Positions 58,436 to 64,000 of a stretch of 64,000 nt of DNA are shown piece by piece. Numbering within the stretch: the first letter of the stretch is position 1; each line of letters begins with the position of its first letter. The position numbers were made by a program, and so were the translations under genes. The notes under the pieces are model-generated. The model was not told the origin of the DNA. It saw only the letters and a program-made list of their open reading frames with translations, and ran no database searches. Location of the stretch: assembly GCF_024508335.1 (NCBI RefSeq), contig NZ_CP101988.1, forward strand, positions 3,348,001-3,412,000. The letters are read 5' to 3'. This stretch comes from Cellulomonas chengniuliangii. GTDB taxonomy: Bacteria > Actinomycetota > Actinomycetes > Actinomycetales > Cellulomonadaceae.

Positions 58436-59500
58436 GTGAGCCTTCCTGTGACGCATCCGCTCGTCGACGGCCGAACCAGCAATTCTCCGCTGGTCGCGGC
58501 CTATTCCGGAGAGTCCCCGGCACGCCTTCCGGTGTGGTTCATGAGGCAGGCCGGACGTTCCCTGCCTGAGTACCGCGCGCTGCGCGAGGGCGTCGGGATG
58601 CTCGAGTCCTGCCTGCGCCCCGAGCTGGCCAGCGAGATCACTCTGCAGCCGGTCCGCCGGCACGACGTGGACGCCGCGATCTTCTTCTCGGACATCGTGG
58701 TGCCGCTGCTGCTGGCCGGCGTGGACGTGGACATCGTCCCCGGGGTGGGGCCGGTCATGGGCACTGCGGTGCGCACGGCGGACGACGTGGCGCGGCTGCG
58801 GGACGCGGGCCCCCTCACCGCCGAGGCCCTCGAGCCGGTGAGCCAGGCCGTGGCGATGACGGTCGCCGCGCTCGGGTCGACGCCGCTGATCGGGTTCGCC
58901 GGGGCGCCCTTCACGCTGGCCGCGTACCTGGTCGAGGGCCGACCCTCACGCGACCACCTTGCCGCCCGGACGCTGATGCACGCAGATCCGGAGACCTGGC
59001 GGGACCTCACCGAGTGGGCGGCCGACGTGACGGGCGCGTTCCTGCGGGCCCAGGTCCTGGCGGGCGCCAGCGCGGCGCAGCTCTTCGACTCGTGGGCCGG
59101 GTCGCTGTCACTGGCCGACTACGTGGCCCACGCGGCGCCGTCCTCGGGCAGGGCGCTCGCCAGCGTGGCCGATCTGGGGGTGCGCCGCGTGCACTTCGGC
59201 ACCGGGACCAGCGAGCTGCTGACCGCGATGCGCGACGTCGGGGCCGATGTCATCGGCGTCGACTACCGCCTGCCGCTCGACGAGGCGAACCGCCGGTTGG
59301 GCGGGCGCACGCCGCTGCAGGGCAACATCGACCCGGCGCTGCTGGGCGCCCCGTGGCCCGTGCTCGAGGCCCACGTGCGCGACGTGATCGCCCGCGGCAG
59401 CGAGGCGCCCGGGCACGTGGTGAACCTGGGGCACGGCGTGCCGCCGGACACCGACCCGGAGGTCCTCACGCGCGTCGTCCGGCTCGTCCACGAGGCGTGA
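58436..59500 (+). CDS. hemE: Uroporphyrinogen decarboxylase
   Basis: 354 residues. Converts uroporphyrinogen III to coproporphyrinogen III. N-terminal signature VWFMRQAGRSLPEYRALREG with catalytic Arg, IGFAGAPFTLAAYLVEG and GNIDPALLGAPWPVLEAHVRD are present. GTG start. First gene of the plus-strand haem cluster; hemY follows after five bases or with a GTGA overlap, depending on its start. Confidence 0.95.
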   Translation: MSLPVTHPLVDGRTSNSPLVAAYSGESPARLPVWFMRQAGRSLPEYRALREGVGMLESCLRPELASEITLQPVRRHDVDAAIFFSDIVVPLLLAGVDVDIVPGVGPVMGTAVRTADDVARLRDAGPLTAEALEPVSQAVAMTVAALGSTPLIGFAGAPFTLAAYLVEGRPSRDHLAARTLMHADPETWRDLTEWAADVTGAFLRAQVLAGASAAQLFDSWAGSLSLADYVAHAAPSSGRALASVADLGVRRVHFGTGTSELLTAMRDVGADVIGVDYRLPLDEANRRLGGRTPLQGNIDPALLGAPWPVLEAHVRDVIARGSEAPGHVVNLGHGVPPDTDPEVLTRVVRLVHEA

Positions 59501-59505
59501 GCCCG

Positions 59506-61008
59506 ATGCCCGCGGTCCCCGGCACGGCTGGCGAGCAGTGGGATGCCGTGGTCATCGGAGGCGGGGTCTCGGGGCTGGTCGCGGCACGCGACCTGGCAGC
59601 CGGAGGGCTGCGGACCCTGGTGCTGGAAGGGCGCGCGACCGCGGGCGGCGCCGTGGGGCGCCACGAGCTGGCCGGGCTGACGCTGGACTCCGGCGCGGAG
59701 TCCTTCGCGACGCGGGGCGGCGCGGTCGCCGAGCTGGCCCGGGAGCTGGGCCTGTCCGCCCGGGTGACGCCGCCCGAGCCGCGCGGGGCCTGGGTGCAGC
59801 TGCCGCAAGGCGCAGGACCCCTGCCGCGAGCGGGCGTGCTGGGCATCCCGACCACCCCCTGGGCTCCTGACGTGCGGCGGACCGTGGGGCTGCTCGGGGC
59901 CCTGCGGGCGAGCGCGGACCGGGTCCTGCCCGCCGGGTGGGGCGACCGTGAGCACGACGGCAGCCCGGTGACCCTGGGCGCGTTGGTGCGCCGGCGGATG
60001 GGTGGCCGCGTCCTGGAGCGGCTGGTGCGGCCGGTGGTGGCAGGCGTCCACGCGGCCGACCCCGACGACATCGCTGTGGACGCCGTGTCCCCGGGCCTGC
60101 GGGCGGCCCTCGCAGATCGCGGGAGCCTCGCGGGCGCGGTGCGCTCGCTGCGGGCCGCGGTCCCGGCCGGGTCGGCCGTGGCGGGCTTCGACGGCGGCCT
60201 GCACGTCCTGGTGGACGCGTTGCTCGCGGACCTGGCCGGGCGTGGCGCCCGGGCGCGCACCGGGTCACGGGCAGTCGAGGTTCGCCGGGCTGCGGACGTC
60301 CTAGGGGCGGCGGCGCCAGGGACGGACGCGGCCTCCGCGGGCGCCGACCCGACGGCCATGGCGCCGTTCGAGGTGGTCGTCGAGGACGCCCACGGGACCA
60401 CGAGCGTGGTGCGCGCCGACCGCCTGGTCGTGGCGACGCCTGCTGCGGTGGACCTGCTGCGGGACGTGGCGCCAGGGCTGGCCGACGTCGCGCTCGACCC
60501 GGGCGCCGAGGTCACCTTGGTCACGCTGGTGCTCGATGCCCCGGCGCTGGACTCCGCGCCGCGGGGCACCGGCGTGCTGGTCTCCCCCGCGACACAGGGC
60601 GTGCGGGCGAAGGCGCTGACCCACGCGACCGCCAAGTGGGCGTGGCTCGCCCGGGCGGCGGGGGCCGGCCGGCACGTGGTGCGGCTCTCGTACGGCATGG
60701 CGGGCGACGGGCCCGCCCCCAACGCCCTGGCCGACGACGAGCTGGTCGCCGTGGCCCTGCGCGACGCCTCAGTGCTGCTGGGGACGCCGTTGGGCCAGGA
60801 CCAGCTGGTGGCGTCTGCCCGAGTGGCTTGGTCGCAGTCGCTCCCCCGGCCGAGCGTCGCGCATCGCGAGGCCGTCGCGCGCGTCCGGGCCGCCGCCTCG
60901 ACCGTGCCCGGGCTAGCCGTCTGCGGGGCCTGGGTTGCGGGCAACGGGCTCGCGTCCGTGGTCCCGGACGCCCGGGCGGCCGCGCGATCGCTGTCCAGCC
61001 CGCAATAG
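59506..61008 (+). CDS. hemY: Coproporphyrinogen/protoporphyrinogen oxidase
   Basis: 500 residues. FAD-dependent HemY/CgoX-type oxidase; in actinobacteria it oxidises coproporphyrinogen III in the coproporphyrin-dependent route. FAD motif VVIGGGVSGLVAARDLAAGG then LVLEGRATAGGAV, ALVRRRMGGRVLERLVRPVVAGVHAADP as family block (quoted in parts), and C-terminal GLAVCGAWVAGNGLASVV. A residue run of about 25 Ala/Gly-rich amino acids (ADVLGAAAPGTDAASAG) is an insertion relative to typical members. ATG 59506 has GAGG upstream; GTG 59497 with GTGA overlap is the alternative. Confidence 0.9.
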   Translation: MPAVPGTAGEQWDAVVIGGGVSGLVAARDLAAGGLRTLVLEGRATAGGAVGRHELAGLTLDSGAESFATRGGAVAELARELGLSARVTPPEPRGAWVQLPQGAGPLPRAGVLGIPTTPWAPDVRRTVGLLGALRASADRVLPAGWGDREHDGSPVTLGALVRRRMGGRVLERLVRPVVAGVHAADPDDIAVDAVSPGLRAALADRGSLAGAVRSLRAAVPAGSAVAGFDGGLHVLVDALLADLAGRGARARTGSRAVEVRRAADVLGAAAPGTDAASAGADPTAMAPFEVVVEDAHGTTSVVRADRLVVATPAAVDLLRDVAPGLADVALDPGAEVTLVTLVLDAPALDSAPRGTGVLVSPATQGVRAKALTHATAKWAWLARAAGAGRHVVRLSYGMAGDGPAPNALADDELVAVALRDASVLLGTPLGQDQLVASARVAWSQSLPRPSVAHREAVARVRAAASTVPGLAVCGAWVAGNGLASVVPDARAAARSLSSPQ

Positions 61009-61203
61009 CACCGGGAATGCCGCACGAGAAACACCCGGAATTGCTGTTCTGACAGCACGTCACGAACGCACCACAATTCCGCGCCGATAAAGTGTTCTGA
61101 CTCATTGTCACCTTGCCCTGGCCGGCGACAGGCGCTTCTCTGATGGGCGCCCTGCGACGCCCGGCTTTCGACATCCGCGCAGCCGAGGACGACACTGGAC
61201 CCC
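61009..61203. promoter_or_regulatory. Regulatory-looking spacer before hemC
   Basis: A locally AT-rich 195-base spacer breaks the otherwise overlapping cluster. TGTTCTGAC occurs at 61045-61053 and again at 61093-61101; CGGAATTG at 61036 and CAATTCCG at 61074 form an 8-base inverted repeat. Probably a separate promoter for hemCDB, possibly regulated. Confidence 0.4.
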
Positions 61204-62250
61204 ATGCCCACGAAAGTCCGCATCGGCACCCGCGCCAGCGCCCTGGCCCTCACCCAGACCGGGCACGTCGCCGCCGCTCTCAGCCGGTCCGGCGCGGTCG
61301 AGGTCGAGATCGTGCGCGTGCGGACCGAAGGGGACCGGGTCACGACGCCGCTGTCCACACTGGGCGGCACCGGCGTCTTCGTCACCGCGTTGCGCGAAGC
61401 GCTGATCCGGGGCGAGTGCGACGTCGCCGTCCACTCGCTCAAGGACCTGCCCACCGTGCCGGGCGACGGCGTGGTGGTCGCGGCCGTGCCCCCGCGCGAG
61501 GACCCGCGCGACGCGCTGTGCGCCCGTGAGGGGTGGACGCTGGCCACGCTGCCGACGGGAGCCCGTGTCGGCACCGGCTCGCCGCGACGGGCCGCACAGC
61601 TCCTCGCCGCGCGCCCTGACCTCGAGGTCGTGGACATCCGCGGCAACGTCGACACCCGGCTCGCCCGCGTGGCGCCCGGCGACCTCGACGCCGTCGTGCT
61701 GGCACGCGCGGGCCTCGCGCGGCTCGGCAGGCTCGACGCCATCACCGAGGTCATCGACCCGGCGGTGATGACCCCGGCCCCCGGCCAGGGGGCGCTCGGG
61801 ATCGAGGTCCGCTCACCCGGCAGCGTCGAGTCCTTGGGAGTGGACCTCGCCACCGCTCTGAGCGAGCTGGACGACCCCCGCGCCCGGCTCGAGGTGTTCG
61901 CCGAGCGCTCGCTGCTCTACCGGCTCGAAGCAGGCTGCGCCGCGCCCGTGGGCGCCCTGGCGCGCATCGAGGACCCCGTGGACGGCGGGGACGCGCACCT
62001 GGTGCTCGACGCCGTGGTGATCCGCACGGACGGGACCGCCCAGCTGCGCCGCTCGGGCTCGGTGTCGCTGCACATGCCATCGCCCTCGCCCGACCAGCCG
62101 CCGCCGCCAGAGTCCGCCCTCGTGGTGGGGGGCGTCTCCGTCCTCGACGGCTTCGCCCTCGCGCTCGGACGGGCGGTCGCCGACGACCTGCTCGCCTCAG
62201 GCGCCGCCAAGCTCGCCAAGGTCGGGCCCCGCTCCTCGGAGCTCGAGTGA
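61204..62250 (+). CDS. hemC: Hydroxymethylbilane synthase
   Basis: 348 residues. Joins four porphobilinogen units into hydroxymethylbilane. The dipyrromethane cofactor Cys is Cys245 (YRLEAGCAAPVGAL), catalytic Asp81 is in VHSLKDLPTV, and IGTRASALALTQT, PRRAAQLLAARPDLEVVDIRGNVDTR-type blocks are present. A short Pro-rich insertion occurs near residue 300. GACACT lies 7 bases before the ATG. Stop overlaps the hemD GTG. Confidence 0.95.
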   Translation: MPTKVRIGTRASALALTQTGHVAAALSRSGAVEVEIVRVRTEGDRVTTPLSTLGGTGVFVTALREALIRGECDVAVHSLKDLPTVPGDGVVVAAVPPREDPRDALCAREGWTLATLPTGARVGTGSPRRAAQLLAARPDLEVVDIRGNVDTRLARVAPGDLDAVVLARAGLARLGRLDAITEVIDPAVMTPAPGQGALGIEVRSPGSVESLGVDLATALSELDDPRARLEVFAERSLLYRLEAGCAAPVGALARIEDPVDGGDAHLVLDAVVIRTDGTAQLRRSGSVSLHMPSPSPDQPPPPESALVVGGVSVLDGFALALGRAVADDLLASGAAKLAKVGPRSSELE

Positions 62251-63053
62251 CGGCGCACGCCCAGCGGGGCCCCCTCAGCGGGCTCCGGGTGCTGGTTCCC
62301 CGCGCCACCGGGGATCCCGACCCCGTCGCCATCGCGCTGGCCGCGGCGGGCGCGGAGCCCGTGACCGTCGAGCTGATCACGACGGTGCCCCCGGAGGACC
62401 CCACCGAACTGGACGACCTGCTGCTCGCGCTGGGCGCCCACTACTACACCTGGCTCGTCGTGACGAGCGGCGCGACGCTGCCAGTGCTGGCCAGCCGCGC
62501 GGAGGAGGTCGGCTCGACGCTCGCCGAGCTCGTCGCCGGCACCCGGGTCGCCGCGGTCGGACCGGCCACCGCCCGCGCGCTGCGGCAGGCGGGGGTGCAG
62601 GTGGACCTGGTGCCCCGGGGGACGTCCTCGGCGGCCGCGCTGCTCGAGCAGTGGCCCGCGGCGTCGGGCGAGGGCCGGATCCTGGCGCCGCACGCCGACC
62701 TCGCGTCGCGCCGCCTCGTCGACGGGCTGCGCGCCCGCGGCTGGGAGGTGGACGACGTCGTGGCGTACCGCACGCTGCGAGGCGCCCCGCCCGAGCCGCA
62801 GGTCCGCGCGGCGTGGTCCGCCGGGGAGATCGACGCGGCGCTGCTCACCTCGGGCAGCACGGCGCGCCACCTGATCGAGCTGCTGGGGCCGCCGCCGCCC
62901 GGCGTGCTCGTGTGCTGCATCGGGCCCAGCACCGAGGCCGAGGCGCGCCGCCTCGGGATCCCCGTCGCGGGCGTCGCCCAGAGCCAGACCCCGGCAGGCC
63001 TGGTCGAAGCGCTCGTCCAGGCGGCCGCCACCGAGAATCGAGCACCGAGGTGA
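62247..63053 (+). CDS. hemD: Uroporphyrinogen-III synthase
   Basis: 268 residues. Cyclises hydroxymethylbilane with ring D inversion. The family is divergent; visible traits are [65 protein letters not shown] and [16 protein letters not shown], the two-domain pattern of HemD. GTG start overlapping the hemC stop (GTGA). hemB starts five bases after its stop. Confidence 0.92.
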   Translation: MTAHAQRGPLSGLRVLVPRATGDPDPVAIALAAAGAEPVTVELITTVPPEDPTELDDLLLALGAHYYTWLVVTSGATLPVLASRAEEVGSTLAELVAGTRVAAVGPATARALRQAGVQVDLVPRGTSSAAALLEQWPAASGEGRILAPHADLASRRLVDGLRARGWEVDDVVAYRTLRGAPPEPQVRAAWSAGEIDAALLTSGSTARHLIELLGPPPPGVLVCCIGPSTEAEARRLGIPVAGVAQSQTPAGLVEALVQAAATENRAPR

Positions 63054-63057
63054 ACCC

Positions 63058-64000
63058 GTGAGCACACCCGAGCCGAACCTGATCGCGCCCGTGGGGCGGC
63101 TGCGCCCCCGACGCCTGCGCTCCACGCCCGCCCTGCGGCGCCTGACCGCGCAGACCCGTGTGCACCCCGCCGGCCTGGTGCTCCCGCTGTTCGTCAAGGA
63201 GGGCCTGGAGGAGCCGGCGCCCATCGGCTCCATGCCGGGCGTCGTCCAGCACTCCCGGGACTCGCTCCGCCGCGCCGTGGCGCAGGCCGCCGAGGCCGGG
63301 ATCGGCGGGGTCATGCTGTTCGGCGTCCCCACCCACCGCGACGCGACCGGCAGCCAGGCCACCGACCCGCACGGCGTGCTGAACGTGGCCATCACCGACG
63401 CGGTGCGCGAGGCGGGCGACGCGCTGGTGGTGCAGGCCGACTTGTGCCTCGACGAGTTCACCGACCACGGCCACTGCGGCGTGCTGACCCCCGACGGGCG
63501 GGTCGACAACGACGCGACACTCGTGCGGTACGCCGCGATGGCCCTCGCGCAGGCCGAGGCCGGCGCCCATCTGGTCGGCCTGAGCGGGATGATGGACGGC
63601 CAGACGGCCGTGGTGCGCGACGTGCTCGACGACCACGGGCACGACGACGTCGCCGTGCTGGCGTACGCCGCGAAGTACGCCTCGGCGTTCTACGGGCCGT
63701 TCCGCGAGGCTGTCGACTCCCAGCTCGAGGGAGACCGGCGGACCTACCAGATGGACCCGGCGAACCGTCGCGAGGCGGCCCAGGAGGTCGCGCTCGACAT
63801 CGCCGAGGGCGCCGACATCGTCATGGTGAAGCCCGCGATGAGCTACCTCGACGTGCTCGCCGACGTCGCCGCGACGTCCACCGTCCCGGTCGCGGCGTAC
63901 CAGGTGTCAGGCGAGTACGCCATGATCGAGGCCGCCGCCGCGAACGGCTGGATCGATCGTCGCCGAGCTGTGATGGAGTCGGTGCTCAGCATTCGGCGCG
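63058..64000 (+). CDS. hemB: Delta-aminolevulinic acid dehydratase, 3' end outside window
   Basis: 314 codons are visible from GTG 63058 and the frame is open at the window end; about 15 residues should be missing. Condenses two ALA molecules to porphobilinogen. Schiff-base lysines Lys206 ([15 protein letters not shown]) and Lys258 ([11 protein letters not shown]) are present. The metal loop reads [14 protein letters not shown]: Cys130 and Cys140 with Asp132 in place of the middle Cys of zinc enzymes, a hybrid site. A GAGG lies 7 bases upstream of the start. Confidence 0.95.
   Translation, partial: MSTPEPNLIAPVGRLRPRRLRSTPALRRLTAQTRVHPAGLVLPLFVKEGLEEPAPIGSMPGVVQHSRDSLRRAVAQAAEAGIGGVMLFGVPTHRDATGSQATDPHGVLNVAITDAVREAGDALVVQADLCLDEFTDHGHCGVLTPDGRVDNDATLVRYAAMALAQAEAGAHLVGLSGMMDGQTAVVRDVLDDHGHDDVAVLAYAAKYASAFYGPFREAVDSQLEGDRRTYQMDPANRREAAQEVALDIAEGADIVMVKPAMSYLDVLADVAATSTVPVAAYQVSGEYAMIEAAAANGWIDRRRAVMESVLSIRR

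Overview
The window is very GC-rich, densely packed and almost free of mobile elements. Many GTG starts, 4-base ATGA/GTGA gene overlaps, mycothiol-type arsenate reductase, a leaderless-transcript signature and a secreted LPMO-CBM2 protein with a Pro-Thr linker all point to an actinobacterium, most likely Cellulomonas or a close relative (Micrococcales). The species assignment is inference; no rRNA gene is present. No tRNA, CRISPR array, insertion sequence or phage module was found.

Layout. 1-1000: a less GC-biased edge with one convincing small gene. 1.1-4.8 kb: scattered single genes (DUF4180 protein, two membrane proteins, a LysR regulator, a small membrane protein). 4.8-8.2 kb: an arsenic resistance divergon, arsM-acr3-arsC on the minus strand and arsR-arsN1 on the plus strand. 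8.4-12 kb: an ATP-grasp/alpha-E protein coupled to a transglutaminase. 12-13.8 kb: an unknown protein flanked on both sides by DnaA-box-like clusters, then a DinB-fold protein. 14-15.4 kb: a GAF regulator. 15.6-24.1 kb: an iron-regulated haem acquisition locus with an HtaA-type surface protein, a second secreted protein, HmuTUV importer, TetR regulator, acetyltransferase and haem oxygenase. 24.2-29.4 kb: a diguanylate cyclase, an NHL-repeat thioredoxin-like protein, a solo domain protein, a 38-residue membrane peptide and a trypsin-fold protease. 29.8-31.7 kb: the LPMO and two DUF6458 paralogues. 31.8-36.7 kb: YciO-type protein, family 5 uracil-DNA glycosylase and two serine peptidases. 36.8-40.3 kb: copper proteins CopC and CopD-CtaG. 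40.4 kb: a thymidylate-kinase-like protein. 41.3-45.0 kb: a 2-oxoacid dehydrogenase operon (E1 alpha, E1 beta, E2) behind twin palindromes. 45.2-49.9 kb: HisC-like aminotransferase, small proteins, a WXG-like/hydrolase pair and an EamA exporter. 49.9-54.3 kb: a five-gene MoxR-DUF58-DUF4129 chain. 54.4 kb: purB. 56.1 kb: an unknown 283-residue protein. 57.1-64 kb: haem synthesis, hemA divergent from hemE-hemY-hemC-hemD-hemB, the last cut by the window end.

How it fits together. The cell appears able both to make haem (hemA, E, Y, C, D, B) and to capture host or environmental haem and break it open for iron (HtaA, HmuTUV, haem oxygenase), the latter behind DtxR/IdeR-like iron boxes. Most other units are housekeeping or stress functions. 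The least explained pieces are the ATP-grasp/transglutaminase pair, the DnaA-box clusters, the solo domain related to the protease N-terminus, the WXG-like/hydrolase pair and the twin palindromes before the 2-oxoacid dehydrogenase operon.
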